Shown here: piece by piece, positions 42,043 through 51,724 of the stretch
Layout: every line of letters begins with the position of its first letter
Numbering within the stretch: the first letter of the stretch is position 1
Assembly: GCA_946411505.1 (NCBI GenBank)
Contig: CAMKEG010000002.1
Span: 310,001 to 374,000 of the forward strand
Origin: an uncultured Treponema sp.
Lineage (GTDB): Bacteria; Spirochaetota; Spirochaetia; Treponematales; Treponemataceae
Length of the DNA stretch: 64,000 bases
Direction of reading: 5' to 3'
Translations under genes and position numbers: made by a program
The notes under the pieces: generated by a model
Told to the model about the DNA's origin: nothing
Seen by the model: the letters and a program-made list of their open reading frames with translations, nothing else
Database searches by the model: none

Positions 42043-43109
42043 AAAACGTTTTAGCAAAGGCTGCCCTTTGCTCTTTTATTTTGCTGGCCGGCGGCCTGTC
42101 GTTCGCGGCCAAGGCTAAAAAGCCCGCAAAAGCCGCCGCTTCAAAAATGCCTGACTGGGTCAACCAGCCTTCTTTGGTATACCCCAACTCGGCTTACATA
42201 ACTTATGTAGGTTCGGCGGCTGACAGGAACGCCAGCGAGGCAAGCGCGCTTCAAGGCTTGGCCGCGATTTTCGGCCAGTCCGTAAAGTCCGAGTCAAACG
42301 CCTCCAGCAGGATGGAACAAGCCAAGGCCAGCGGCTTGGTGGCCACGACAAGCGTCCAGGCTTTCAGCCAGGACGTCAAGCGTGTCGTTGACGTTGACTG
42401 CTTGGTCGGCGCGGAAATCAAGGAATATTGGCAGGACGAGAAAAGCGGAACTTGGCATGCTTTGGCGCTTTTGGACAAGGCCAAGGCGGTTGACATCTAT
42501 TCAGCAATGATAAAGAAAAACGCAGCCGCGATTCCTACAGTCCTAAAAGGGGCAGAGGGCGACAAGCTTTCGCTTGACGCCTTTGCCGCCTACGACTTTG
42601 CGGAGGACATCGCGATTGAAAACGAAGGCCACTTAAAAAAACTTTCGGTCATCGACCCCGATTCCGTGGACGGACTAAAGTCATTCTGCCCCTCGTCAAA
42701 GGGCCTTCACGCAAAGAAGATGGAAATAGCCAAGCAAATTCCGATTTGCGTGCAAACCTTCAACGACGACCATGGCCGATGCAAGGAAGCCTTCAGCCAG
42801 GCGATTTCGGAAGCGGGCTTCCGTGGAACTACCGACGCCTCCGTCCGCTACGTCTTGATAGCCAAGTTTGAGTTTGAGCGTTCCGACACCAAGGACAAAA
42901 AAACCGTCCGCTGCCGCTACAACTGCGAAAGCTACATCAACGACTCGTTGACAAGCCATCAAATCGTTCCCTTCACCGTCACGGGCCGCGAAAGCCAGAC
43001 CGACTACAACGAGGCGCGGATAAAGGCGGAAAAGGCGCTTGTGGCCAAAATCAAGGCCGACTTTGGCAAGGCCTTCAACGATTACCTAAAAAATTTGGTC
43101 GCACAATGA
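42030..43109 (+). CDS. LPP20-family envelope protein
   Basis: A 359-residue exported protein (signal ALCSFILLAGGLSFA). The LPP20 signature region is clear: PDWVNQPSLVYPNSAYITYVGSAADRNASEASALQGLAAIFG. The rest (about residues 120-350) is a repeated alpha/beta element with a late FTVTGRESQTDYNEARIKAEKAL resembling a second such fold. No lipid anchor despite the family name. Overlaps the previous gene by 13 nt and the next by 4 nt. Confidence 0.78.
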   Translation: MRKMKNVLAKAALCSFILLAGGLSFAAKAKKPAKAAASKMPDWVNQPSLVYPNSAYITYVGSAADRNASEASALQGLAAIFGQSVKSESNASSRMEQAKASGLVATTSVQAFSQDVKRVVDVDCLVGAEIKEYWQDEKSGTWHALALLDKAKAVDIYSAMIKKNAAAIPTVLKGAEGDKLSLDAFAAYDFAEDIAIENEGHLKKLSVIDPDSVDGLKSFCPSSKGLHAKKMEIAKQIPICVQTFNDDHGRCKEAFSQAISEAGFRGTTDASVRYVLIAKFEFERSDTKDKKTVRCRYNCESYINDSLTSHQIVPFTVTGRESQTDYNEARIKAEKALVAKIKADFGKAFNDYLKNLVAQ

Positions 43110-43498
43110 AAGGTCTTTTTACGCTCAAAGCGGCCCTTTGTCTTGCCGCCATTCTTTTTTTCCGCTTCCAATTTGCCGCTCCGGCCTTTTCGGAGATTGT
43201 GGATTGGAAGGGAGTGGAGCATGGCCTTGAGGCGCGGCCCAAGTGGGTTTTCAAGTACATAAAGGGCGGCAACGAAAAGGCCGTCCGAAGCAGGTTTGGT
43301 GTCGCCGCAAATTCAAAAATCGTCTTGGGCGTAGGCCGCTCCCGGGATTTGGAAAAGGCCAGGACGGCCTCCCAATTGGAGGCCCAAAAAAAGGCCGCCA
43401 ACATTTCCCCGAACCTTTTGTTTCTATATGAATACTGGGAAGAGGACGACGAAACTGGCTTTACGGTGTATTCCATTTATGAATGCAGGCGGCGCTAG
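43106..43498 (+). CDS. small exported LPP20-like protein
   Basis: A 130-residue exported protein with a signal-like start (LFTLKAALCLAAILFFRF) and a domain (PKWVFKYI ... IVLGVGRSRDLEKARTASQLEAQKKAA) that reads like the LPP20 core again. Start overlaps the previous stop by 4 nt. Last gene of the envelope operon; no clear terminator before the pflB leader. Confidence 0.65.
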   Translation: MKGLFTLKAALCLAAILFFRFQFAAPAFSEIVDWKGVEHGLEARPKWVFKYIKGGNEKAVRSRFGVAANSKIVLGVGRSRDLEKARTASQLEAQKKAANISPNLLFLYEYWEEDDETGFTVYSIYECRRR

Positions 43499-43669
43499 CG
43501 TTCGCTTCCCTACATTTGTATAGAAAAAAAGATTGAATTCAATTTAATTTTATTCAATTTTTTATGAAAAACTATTGCATTTTTTCACAATGCGCTTTAT
43601 ACTTAAAATCAAGAGAATTGAAGAAGGACTGCATGTCGTTTCTTTCAAATATTTTATGGAGGCATTTTT

Positions 43670-46006
43670 ATGAGAGAAGAGTGGAACGGTTTTAAAGCCG
43701 GCCGTCTTTGGCAGGACGAAGTCAACGTCCGCGAATTCATTCAGCTGAACTACACTCCGTACGACGGAGACAGCAAGTTCCTTGCTGGTCCTACGGAAGC
43801 CACAAAGAAACTTTTTGACGAGTTTCAGCGCTTGCAAAAGGCCGAGCACAACAAAAAGTCAGTCGGCCTTGACGGAAAGGAGCGCTCTGGCGTTCTTGAC
43901 CTTGACACTGACATCGTTACTGGCATCACAAGCCACAAGCCCGGCTACATTTTCGCCGACGGCTCAAAGAAAGACTTGGAGCAGGTTGTAGGACTTCAGA
44001 CAGACAAGCCGCTCAAGCGCGCTTTCATGCCTTTTGGCGGAATCCGCATGGCCGAGCAGTCTTGCGAAATGTACGGCTACAAGCCCAACGCCGAGTTGCA
44101 CAAGATTTTCACTGAGTATCACAAGACTCACTCTGACGCGGTCTTCCAGGTATACAGCCCCGAAATCCGCAAGGCCCGCTCAGCCCACATTTTGACCGGT
44201 TTGCCGGACACATACGGACGCGGACGCATCGTAGGCGACTACCGCCGCATCGCGCTTTACGGAATTGACTTCCTTATCCAGGAAAAGCAAAAGGACTTCG
44301 CCAACATCGGCGACGGAACGATGACCGACGACGTAATCCGCCTTCGCGAAGAAGTCGCCGAGCAAATCAAGGCCTTGGGCCAGATGAAGGAAATGGCCGC
44401 CATGTACGGTTTTGACATTTCAAAGCCCGCCAAGACAGCCAAGGAAGCCTTCCAGTGGCTCTACTTCGGCTACCTTGCCGCCATCAAGACTCAGAACGGC
44501 GCCGCCATGTCAGTTGGCCGCATCGCCACATTCCTTGACATCTACATCGAGCGCGACCTTAAGAACGGACTCATCACGGAAGAGCAGGCCCAGGAACTCG
44601 TCGACCACATCGTAATGAAGTTCCGCATGGTCCGCTTTGCCCGCATTGAGTCTTACAACCAGCTTTTCTCCGGCGACCCGATTTGGGCCACATTGGAAGT
44701 TGCCGGCCTTGGACAGGACGGCCGTCCAATGGTAACAAAGAACGACTACCGCTTCCTCCACACATTGGAGAACATGGGACCGTCGCCCGAGCCCAACATC
44801 ACGGTTCTTTACTCAAAGCGCTTGCAGGAAAACTTCCGCAGATACGCGGCCAAGATTTCAATCGACACTTCTTCAATCCAGTACGAGAACGACGACATCA
44901 TGCGCCCGATTTGGGGAGACGACTACTCAATCTGCTGCTGCGTTTCAGCCACTCAGACAGGAAAGGAAATGCAGTTCTTCGGAGCTCGCGCCAACTTGGC
45001 CAAGGCCTTGCTTTATGCCATCAACGGCGGAAAGGACGAAGAGGCCGGCTTGACGCCCGGCGTTCAGGTTGGACCGGACATCGCTCCTATCACAAGCGAG
45101 TACTTGGACTACAACGAAGTCATGAAGAAGTACGACACGATGCTTGAATGGCTCGCCGGCTTGTACGTCAACACGCTCAACGCGATCCACTACATGCACG
45201 ACAAATACTACTACGAAGCCGCCGAGTTGGCCCTTATCGACACCAACGTCCGCCGCACGTTCGCCACGGGAATCGCGGGCTTCAGCCACGTAGTCGACTC
45301 GCTCAGCGCCATCAAGTACGCCAAAGTCAAGGTTTTGCGCCGCGACATCGACATCGTCGACAAGAAGGGAAAGAAGGTTTTCGCTCCCAACATGGCCTAC
45401 GACTTCAAGGTGGAAGGCGACTTCCCCCGCTACGGCCAGGACGACGACCGCGCCGACGAAATCGCCAAGTGGCTCCTTAAGACTTTCATCGGAAAAATCA
45501 AGAAGCACCACACATACCGCAACGCCGAGCCGACAACTTCCATCCTTACAATCACTTCAAACGTGGTTTACGGAAAGGCCACAGGCGCCTTGCCCAACGG
45601 CCGCCCCGCCCACGCTCCGTTCAGCCCTGGAGCCAACCCCTCTTACGGCGCGGAGACAAAGGGCTTGGTCAAGAGCTTGAACTCTGTCGCCAAGGTTCCC
45701 TACGAGTATTCTTTGGACGGAATCTCCAACACTCAGACAATCAATCCGAGCGCTTTGGGACATAGCGAAGACGAGCAGATTGACAACTTGGTCAACGTTA
45801 TGGACGGCTACTTTGAGAAGGGAGCCCACCACCTTAACGTCAACGTCTTTGGCGTTGAAAAGCTTAAGGACTGCCAGGCTCACCCCGAAAAGCCCGAGTA
45901 CGCCAACTTCACGGTTCGCGTTTCTGGCTACGCGGTTCGCTTCATCAACCTTACAAAGGAACAGCAGGACGACGTTATCGCCCGTACCTGCCACGCATCG
46001 ATGTAA
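43670..46006 (+). CDS. pflB: formate C-acetyltransferase (pyruvate formate-lyase)
   Basis: Splits pyruvate with CoA into acetyl-CoA and formate by a glycyl radical. The 778-residue chain has the adjacent cysteine cluster CCC at 422-424 (Cys418/419 in E. coli) and the radical glycine Gly753 in RVSGYAVRF. The catalytic cleft segments [15 protein letters not shown] and GNTPNGRP-like [16 protein letters not shown] are present, so it is a true Pfl and not a glycerol dehydratase. GGAGG lies 8 nt before the ATG. The activase gene follows after a terminator-like cluster of 124 nt. Its TAA stop sits in the loop of a perfect hairpin. Confidence 0.97.
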   Translation: MREEWNGFKAGRLWQDEVNVREFIQLNYTPYDGDSKFLAGPTEATKKLFDEFQRLQKAEHNKKSVGLDGKERSGVLDLDTDIVTGITSHKPGYIFADGSKKDLEQVVGLQTDKPLKRAFMPFGGIRMAEQSCEMYGYKPNAELHKIFTEYHKTHSDAVFQVYSPEIRKARSAHILTGLPDTYGRGRIVGDYRRIALYGIDFLIQEKQKDFANIGDGTMTDDVIRLREEVAEQIKALGQMKEMAAMYGFDISKPAKTAKEAFQWLYFGYLAAIKTQNGAAMSVGRIATFLDIYIERDLKNGLITEEQAQELVDHIVMKFRMVRFARIESYNQLFSGDPIWATLEVAGLGQDGRPMVTKNDYRFLHTLENMGPSPEPNITVLYSKRLQENFRRYAAKISIDTSSIQYENDDIMRPIWGDDYSICCCVSATQTGKEMQFFGARANLAKALLYAINGGKDEEAGLTPGVQVGPDIAPITSEYLDYNEVMKKYDTMLEWLAGLYVNTLNAIHYMHDKYYYEAAELALIDTNVRRTFATGIAGFSHVVDSLSAIKYAKVKVLRRDIDIVDKKGKKVFAPNMAYDFKVEGDFPRYGQDDDRADEIAKWLLKTFIGKIKKHHTYRNAEPTTSILTITSNVVYGKATGALPNGRPAHAPFSPGANPSYGAETKGLVKSLNSVAKVPYEYSLDGISNTQTINPSALGHSEDEQIDNLVNVMDGYFEKGAHHLNVNVFGVEKLKDCQAHPEKPEYANFTVRVSGYAVRFINLTKEQQDDVIARTCHASM

Positions 46007-46050
46007 ACATCGATGCGTAACGAGAATTCCCGCTTCGCGGTAATTCTCGC
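45994..46050 (+). repeat. two hairpins at the pflB stop
   Basis: Perfect CGCATCGATG-TAAA-CATCGATGCG (45994-46017) with the pflB stop as loop, followed by GAGAATT...AATTCTC around CGCGG (46022-46048). May protect or process the pflB 3' end. Confidence 0.6.
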
Positions 46051-46072
46051 AACTAAGGTTGTACAACTTGCA

Positions 46073-46106
46073 AAGCCGGCGGCGGTTTTCGTCGTCGGCT
46101 TTTTTT
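46073..46106 (+). terminator. terminator or attenuator between pflB and pflA
   Basis: AAGCCGGCGGCG pairs (with G-T pairs) with CGTCGTCGGCTT, followed by seven T. May set the pflB:pflA ratio by partial read-through. Confidence 0.7.
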
Positions 46107-46130
46107 GACTACAAAGGATAAGGTGCGTTT

Positions 46131-46880
46131 ATGACTGACGGCTACATACATTCAATAGAATCATTCGGCGCGGTGGACGGGCCGGGAATGCGCCACATCG
46201 TGTTCACCGCTGGCTGCCCTATGCGCTGCAAATTTTGCCACAACCCCGACACTTGGAAAATGGACGAAGGCAAAAAAATGTCTCCGGCCGACCTTTTGCA
46301 GGACGCCATAAAGGACCGCGCCTACTGGGGAAAAAAGGGCGGAATCACGGTGTCCGGCGGCGAGCCCTTGATGCAGCTGGACTTTTTGCTTGACTTCTTT
46401 ACGCTGGCCAAAAATGAGGGCGTCAACACTTGCATAGACACTTCCGGCGCGCCCTTCACAAAGCAAGGCGAATGGTTTGAAAAGTTTAAGAAACTTATGG
46501 ATGTGACCGACCTTTTGCTGATGGACATAAAGCACATCGACCCGGAGGAACACAAGGAGCTTACGGGGCAGGACAACGCCAACATCGTCGAAATGTTCCG
46601 CTACCTTGACCAAATAAAAAAGCCCATTTGGATTCGCCATGTTTTGGTTCCCGGAATCAGCGACAAGGACGAATACTTGGAAAGGACGCGCGACTTTATC
46701 CGCTCGCTTCATAACGTTGAGCGCGTCGAAGTTCTTCCTTACCACACGCTTGGCGTGGCAAAGTACAAGGAGCTTGGCATTCCATACCGCTTGGAAGGAG
46801 TTCCTTCTCCTACGGCGGAACGGGTTCAAAACGCGCGCCGCATTTTGGAGTGCGACAACTATACGGCGTGGAAGGAATAG
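46131..46880 (+). CDS. pflA: pyruvate formate-lyase-activating enzyme
   Basis: Radical SAM activase that makes the glycyl radical on PflB. The 249-residue protein has CPMRCKFC (Cys29, Cys33, Cys36) for the cluster, GGITVSGGEPLMQ and the SAM-binding GIPYRLEGVPSPT tail. Start: ATG at 46131 with AGGATAAGG upstream. Placed right after pflB. Confidence 0.97.
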   Translation: MTDGYIHSIESFGAVDGPGMRHIVFTAGCPMRCKFCHNPDTWKMDEGKKMSPADLLQDAIKDRAYWGKKGGITVSGGEPLMQLDFLLDFFTLAKNEGVNTCIDTSGAPFTKQGEWFEKFKKLMDVTDLLLMDIKHIDPEEHKELTGQDNANIVEMFRYLDQIKKPIWIRHVLVPGISDKDEYLERTRDFIRSLHNVERVEVLPYHTLGVAKYKELGIPYRLEGVPSPTAERVQNARRILECDNYTAWKE

Positions 46881-46893
46881 GCAAGCGCCGTCA

Positions 46894-46922
46894 TTGACCA
46901 AGGGCCTTCCTTCCATTATAAT
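46894..46922 (+). promoter_or_regulatory. ptsI promoter, predicted leaderless
   Basis: TTGACC (46894-46899), 17 nt, TATAAT (46917-46922), then 8 nt to the ptsI ATG. No ribosome site fits in between. Confidence 0.8.
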
Positions 46923-46930
46923 ATCGCGCG

Positions 46931-48613
46931 ATGGATTTGTTTTTTGGAGCGTCGGTTTCGCCCGGAATTGGGCGGGGCAACGCGTTTGTAATTCCCGACC
47001 AAGCTCAGCGCGTCATTCCTCAGATTCCGATAACGGCGGAACAAGTGGATTCCGAATGGTTGCGCTATGTCTACGCGCGCGACTCGGTTGCCGAGCAAAT
47101 AAAAATTCAGCTGGAACAAATCCATGGCAACAAGGAAATTTTCGAGACCTATTCGTTGATGCTGGCCGACCCGGTCTTTAATAAGGAAGTCGGCGACTGC
47201 ATCGCCCAGCGCCTTTTTAACGTCGAGTTCATCCTTGACTTTAAGATGGAGGAATACGCCCAGCGCCTGCGCGACAGCGGAAACGATTACTTGGCCGACC
47301 GCGCGCAGGACATCATCGACATTTTTGGCCGCGTCCTAAACGAGCTTTTGAACATCCATCCCTTTGACATGGAGCAAGTGCCCGAAGGCGTCGTCTTGAT
47401 CGCGCAGTCGCTTAACGCCAGCGACGCGATGGTCATTTCAAAAAAACGCTTGTCGGGCTTGGCGCTCGTCGAGGGAGGCCTTTCCAGCCACGTGGCCATT
47501 TTGGCGCGCAGCTACGGCGTTCCCGCGGTATTCGCCCTTCCCAAAGAAATAAAGCAAATCCAAAACAGCGAGCGCATAATTCTTGACGCAAATTCCGCCG
47601 AGCTAATCGTTGACCCAGACGCGGGCACGGTCTTGGACTACCAAAAAAAAGTAGAGCAAATCGCCGAGCGCAAAAAGGCGCTTTTGCTTTTCCGCTCAAA
47701 GCCCGCCCAGACAAAAGACGGCGAGCGCTTCCATCTTTACGCCAACATCGGAACGGTGGAGGAAGCCAAAATCGCGCTTGAAGAAGGCGCGGAAGGCATC
47801 GGCCTTTTTAGGACGGAATTCCTTTTTATGAACGAGTTGAATTCCGGCGAGGGCGGCGTCCGCTCGGTAAGCGAGGAGACGCAGTTTGAGGCCTACAAGA
47901 AAGTTTTGCAAATTATGGGCGACCGGCCTGTCACAATCCGAACGCTTGACGCTGGCGGCGACAAACTTTTAAAGATGGTTGACGCTCCCGCCGAAACGGA
48001 GAAAAATCCTTTGATGGGCTTGCGCGCGATTCGCATGAGCTTGCAAACTCCGCAGCTTTTTAAGACGCAGCTTCGCGCGCTGTACCGCGCCAGCGTTTAC
48101 GGAAATTTGCGCATAATGTTCCCGCTGATTACAAGCCAAGAGCAGGTTGAGCAGGCCCGCAATATCGCAAGCCAAGCGCGCGACGAGCTTTTGGACGAAG
48201 GGGTAAAAGTCAAGGACGTTCCGATTGGCATTATGGTTGAGACCGCCGCCGCCGGAATCATCGCCGACTGTCTGGCCACGGTCTCGGACTTCTTTTCAAT
48301 CGGAACCAACGACTTGACGCAATACACTTTGTGCGTTGACCGCGAAAACATAAACGTGGCCGATTGCTATGACGAATTTCATTTGGCGGTTTTGCGCTTG
48401 ATTCAGAATACAATCAAGGCGGCGGACGGGGCTGGCATACCGGTTTCGGTTTGCGGCGAGATGGCTAGCCGGATTGACAGCGCGATGATGCTGGCTGGAA
48501 TGGGAATCCGAAACCTTAGCATGGGGCCTTCGCAAATTTCTTTGGTGAAGGAAAAACTTTCTACAATAACAGTAAAAGAATTGGAAGCGATTTCAGATGG
48601 AAAACGAAGATAA
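46931..48613 (+). CDS. ptsI: phosphoenolpyruvate-protein phosphotransferase (PTS enzyme I)
   Basis: Takes phosphate from PEP to HPr, first step of the sugar phosphotransferase relay. The 560-residue chain has the phospho-accepting His187 in GGLSSHVAILARS, the PEP-binding RTEFLFM and TLDAGGDK segments, and Cys508 in VSVCGEMAS. No HPr or EII gene lies nearby. Its last 17 nt overlap der. In treponemes an incomplete PTS with a regulatory role is known; whether this one transports sugar cannot be told here. Confidence 0.94.
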   Translation: MDLFFGASVSPGIGRGNAFVIPDQAQRVIPQIPITAEQVDSEWLRYVYARDSVAEQIKIQLEQIHGNKEIFETYSLMLADPVFNKEVGDCIAQRLFNVEFILDFKMEEYAQRLRDSGNDYLADRAQDIIDIFGRVLNELLNIHPFDMEQVPEGVVLIAQSLNASDAMVISKKRLSGLALVEGGLSSHVAILARSYGVPAVFALPKEIKQIQNSERIILDANSAELIVDPDAGTVLDYQKKVEQIAERKKALLLFRSKPAQTKDGERFHLYANIGTVEEAKIALEEGAEGIGLFRTEFLFMNELNSGEGGVRSVSEETQFEAYKKVLQIMGDRPVTIRTLDAGGDKLLKMVDAPAETEKNPLMGLRAIRMSLQTPQLFKTQLRALYRASVYGNLRIMFPLITSQEQVEQARNIASQARDELLDEGVKVKDVPIGIMVETAAAGIIADCLATVSDFFSIGTNDLTQYTLCVDRENINVADCYDEFHLAVLRLIQNTIKAADGAGIPVSVCGEMASRIDSAMMLAGMGIRNLSMGPSQISLVKEKLSTITVKELEAISDGKRR

Positions 48614-50051
48614 TATTTTGCAAGGCGCGGAAGCGGGCGCGGACTTTTCGCAAGCCCAAGAAGCCGGCCCCGAATACGACCCAAAAAAAACATACGTCAA
48701 TTTGCCGCTGGTGGTTTTGGCCGGCCGCCCAAACGTCGGAAAGTCAACGCTCTTCAACCGCTTTATGAAAAAACGAATCGCGATTGTGGACCCTACGCCC
48801 GGCGTGACCCGCGACCCGGTTGAGGCCACGGCCTTTATCGCCGGAAAGCCCGTTCACCTTATGGACACCGGCGGCTACAAGCTTACGCGCGACGTCGGCA
48901 CGATGGAAGCGGTGATGGACGACTTGGTTGTCGAAAAGACGATTCAAATGATAAAGAAGGCCGACCTTATTTTGCTTTTGCTTGAGGCCGGCGAAATCAC
49001 TCCCGAAGACGAAGAGTTTGTCCAACAACTGCGCCCTTACTGGAACAAGGTGATCGCCGCCGTAAACAAGACCGAAGGCGGCCGCGGCGAAAGCGTCGCT
49101 TGGAACTACTTGCAGTTTGGCTTTAAGGAACTGCTTTTTATCAGCGCCGAGCACGGCGACAACATCACGGAGCTTTCCGAGAAAATCGCGGGCCGCCTGG
49201 ATTTTTCAAACGTCAAGGAAGGGCAGGAGGAAGAGCCGCCGGTCCGCATCGCGATTTTGGGAAAGCCCAACACCGGTAAGTCAACGCTTTCAAACCGCCT
49301 TACTCACAGCGAGGCTTCCATCGTAAGCGACTACGCCGGAACGACGCGCGATGTTGTCGAAGGAAGTTTCCGTTACAACGGTCGCGACTGCCTTTTGCTG
49401 GACACGGCGGGAATCAGGCGCAAAAGCAAGGTGAAGGAAAACGTTGAGTATTATTCGGTCAACCGCGCGATAAAAACTTTGGACGAGTGCGATGTGGTGA
49501 TTTTGATGATTGACGCGCAAGAAGGCCTTGCCGAGCAAGACAAAAAAATTTGCGCGCTTGCCTACGAGCGCGGACGCCCGATAATCTTTGCCCTCAACAA
49601 GTGGGACACGCAGGAAAAGGGAAGGACGCCGGCGCGCAAGGCCGAGGAAAACATTCGCATAATGTTCGGTCAAATGAATTGGGCGCCCATCGTTGAAATT
49701 TCCGCGCTGCAAGGCGACGGAATGAAAAAATTGATGGACACCGCGCTTGAGCTTTACGGCCAAGTGACTCGCAAGGTGGAGACCGCCGCGCTAAACGCCG
49801 CGCTAAAAGATTGGCTCATCAAGTATCCGCCGCCGGCCTCAAAGACAATGCATTTTAAAATCCGCTACATGACGCAAACAAGCGTCAATCCCGTAAGCTT
49901 TGTGATATTCGCGACGCGGCCTGACACCGTTCCGCTTACGTACATAACCTTCTTAAAGAACCGCATTCGCGAAGACTTGGGCTTTGACAAAATCCCTGTC
50001 CAGCTGGAACTTAAGGCCAGCCGCCAAAAGTGGGAAGACCGGGAGCGCTGA
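48597..50051 (+). CDS. der: ribosome-biogenesis GTPase Der (EngA), two G domains
   Basis: Essential GTPase for 50S maturation. The 484-residue protein holds two GTPase domains in tandem: first P-loop GRPNVGKSTLFN with DTGGYKL, second P-loop GKPNTGKSTLSN with DTAGIRRKSK and NKWD, then a C-terminal KH-like domain (FKIRYMTQTSVNPVSFVIF). It has an extra ~35 acidic residues in front. Starts inside the end of ptsI and its stop overlaps the next start (TGATG), so all three genes are probably coupled. Confidence 0.96.
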   Translation: MENEDNILQGAEAGADFSQAQEAGPEYDPKKTYVNLPLVVLAGRPNVGKSTLFNRFMKKRIAIVDPTPGVTRDPVEATAFIAGKPVHLMDTGGYKLTRDVGTMEAVMDDLVVEKTIQMIKKADLILLLLEAGEITPEDEEFVQQLRPYWNKVIAAVNKTEGGRGESVAWNYLQFGFKELLFISAEHGDNITELSEKIAGRLDFSNVKEGQEEEPPVRIAILGKPNTGKSTLSNRLTHSEASIVSDYAGTTRDVVEGSFRYNGRDCLLLDTAGIRRKSKVKENVEYYSVNRAIKTLDECDVVILMIDAQEGLAEQDKKICALAYERGRPIIFALNKWDTQEKGRTPARKAEENIRIMFGQMNWAPIVEISALQGDGMKKLMDTALELYGQVTRKVETAALNAALKDWLIKYPPPASKTMHFKIRYMTQTSVNPVSFVIFATRPDTVPLTYITFLKNRIREDLGFDKIPVQLELKASRQKWEDRER

Positions 50052-50365
50052 TGTACACGATTGGCCAAGTGGAAGAAATCACGGGCGTAAAGCAGCACGT
50101 CTTGCGCTATTGGGAAGAAGTGATTCCGGGCTTCGCTCCAAAAAAAGATTTGGGCGGCCGCCGTCTCTACAGCCAAAAGGACATGGAAATCGTCTTGCGT
50201 ATGAAGCATTTGATTTACCAAAAAAAATTCACAATCGAAGGCGCGCGCGATCAAATCATAAGCGAGTCTTGCGCTTTTGAAAAATCCGCCGACTTGCTTG
50301 GCCAATTGCGGGCGGCGCGGCGCGAATTGACCGAAGCGTTTTTCGCGCTTAGAAAATTTAGATAA
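50051..50365 (+). CDS. MerR-family helix-turn-helix protein
   Basis: A 104-residue MerR-type DNA-binding domain (MYTIGQVEEITGVKQHVLRYWEEV, GGRRLYSQKDMEIVLRMKHLIYQKKFTIEGAR) with only a short C-terminal helix, as in the HspR/YthP-like short group. The start overlaps the der stop by one base; a start seven codons earlier lies inside der. Ligand and targets unknown. Confidence 0.88.
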   Translation: MYTIGQVEEITGVKQHVLRYWEEVIPGFAPKKDLGGRRLYSQKDMEIVLRMKHLIYQKKFTIEGARDQIISESCAFEKSADLLGQLRAARRELTEAFFALRKFR

Positions 50366-50381
50366 AAAATTAAGGTGAGCC

Positions 50382-51695
50382 ATGCCGACAAAAATAATTC
50401 AAAGACTTTTTGACCCCAAAAAAATTCCTGCCGACGCGCAAAAAATTTTGGACTCCTTTGACCAAATCGCGCAGTCCGCGATGCCGGCCAACTCCAAGCA
50501 GCTTGTGGCGCTTCCAAAACAAATCCGCGAGCTTAGCCACCAAATGACCGACGATCGGGCCGCGCGCCGCCTGGGCTACATGAACGAAAAAACTTTTTTG
50601 GCCTCCTATGTCCGCTACTTTATGTGGTGGAACCTTGTCCGCCTTACGCGCCTCTTCGCCAACCTTGACTTTGATTTTTTGAGCGACGGCGGCGTTTGCC
50701 TTGACATCGGGAGCGGGCCTTTGACTTTGCCTTGCGCGCTGTGGCTTTCGCGCCCCGACTTGCGGAAAAAAAAACTTGTCTGGTATGTGATGGACATTTC
50801 GCAGCTGGCGCTTTCTTTGGGCGAGGAAATCTTTTTGTCCGTCGCGGCGGCCACAGGCGGCGAGCCGTGGAAAATCGTCCGCGTCAAGGGGCCGCTCGGA
50901 ACGCCGGTCAAGCAAAAGGCCAACTTTGTGACTTGCGCCAACATGTTCAACGAGCTTTTGCAAAGCCGAGGAGGCGAGCCGCCTGACTTTTTGGCCAAGA
51001 AATATTCGCAGGCGCTTTTTAACTATTTGGATTTTTCCGAACAAGCCTCGCCCGCGATTTTTTTGGCCGAGCCCGGAACTCCTGGGTCGGGGCGTTTTTG
51101 TTCACTGATGCGCGACGCCTTTGTCAGGCGCGGTTTGTTGGCTTTGGCTCCTTGCCCGCATCTAGGAAACTGTCCGATGGACGGCCGAAAATCAGGCAAA
51201 GGCGGCGCCACGGGCAAGTGGTGCAACTTTGCCTTTGACACCGACGACGCCCCCAAAAAACTTTTGGCGCTTTCGGCCAAGGCCGGAATCCCCAAAGAGC
51301 GCGCCGTCATTTCGTTTGTCCTGGCCGGCGCCGCCCAAAAATCTTTGGCAAGCCCAAAAAGCGGCGGCCTTTCCAGCCAGGAAAAAGTCGCCTCAACTGA
51401 GATTGTTGGAAAGCCCAAGACTTGCGGCGGCCTTATGCGGATCGCGTCCGACATTATCCGCCTGCCGCCAGAGCGCGAAGGACAAAAGCCGCGCGTTGGC
51501 CACTACGCATGCTCCGAGCAAGGCTTGGTTCTTGCAATTTCAAAAGGCGGCAAGCGGGTTTACTCCGGCGACCTTCTTGAATTGGAAACAGAAAGTTTCG
51601 CAAGCCCCAAAAGCGGCCGCCGCGATTTTGGCCAGGAACGCGATTCCCGCCCGCGGCGCGACGCAAAGACTGGCGCCTTGATTGTGGAGATTTAG
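50382..51695 (+). CDS. Rsm22-family rRNA methyltransferase
   Basis: A 437-residue SAM-dependent methyltransferase of the Rsm22 family (mitochondrial/bacterial small-subunit rRNA). N-terminal helices, then the SAM fold with CLDIGSGPLTLP, FLAEPGTPGSGRF and the cysteine-rich APCPHLGNCPMDG ... WCNF metal-binding segment. Odd: after FVLAGAAQK there is a Ser/Lys/Gly-rich stretch (about residues 322-350), and the C-terminus repeats its ASPKSG...SQE motif at about residue 406; the DNA shows a corresponding direct repeat. Confidence 0.85.
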   Translation: MPTKIIQRLFDPKKIPADAQKILDSFDQIAQSAMPANSKQLVALPKQIRELSHQMTDDRAARRLGYMNEKTFLASYVRYFMWWNLVRLTRLFANLDFDFLSDGGVCLDIGSGPLTLPCALWLSRPDLRKKKLVWYVMDISQLALSLGEEIFLSVAAATGGEPWKIVRVKGPLGTPVKQKANFVTCANMFNELLQSRGGEPPDFLAKKYSQALFNYLDFSEQASPAIFLAEPGTPGSGRFCSLMRDAFVRRGLLALAPCPHLGNCPMDGRKSGKGGATGKWCNFAFDTDDAPKKLLALSAKAGIPKERAVISFVLAGAAQKSLASPKSGGLSSQEKVASTEIVGKPKTCGGLMRIASDIIRLPPEREGQKPRVGHYACSEQGLVLAISKGGKRVYSGDLLELETESFASPKSGRRDFGQERDSRPRRDAKTGALIVEI

Positions 51696-51724
51696 CGCGC
51701 GTTTTGCGCCATTGTCGTTGTCCT

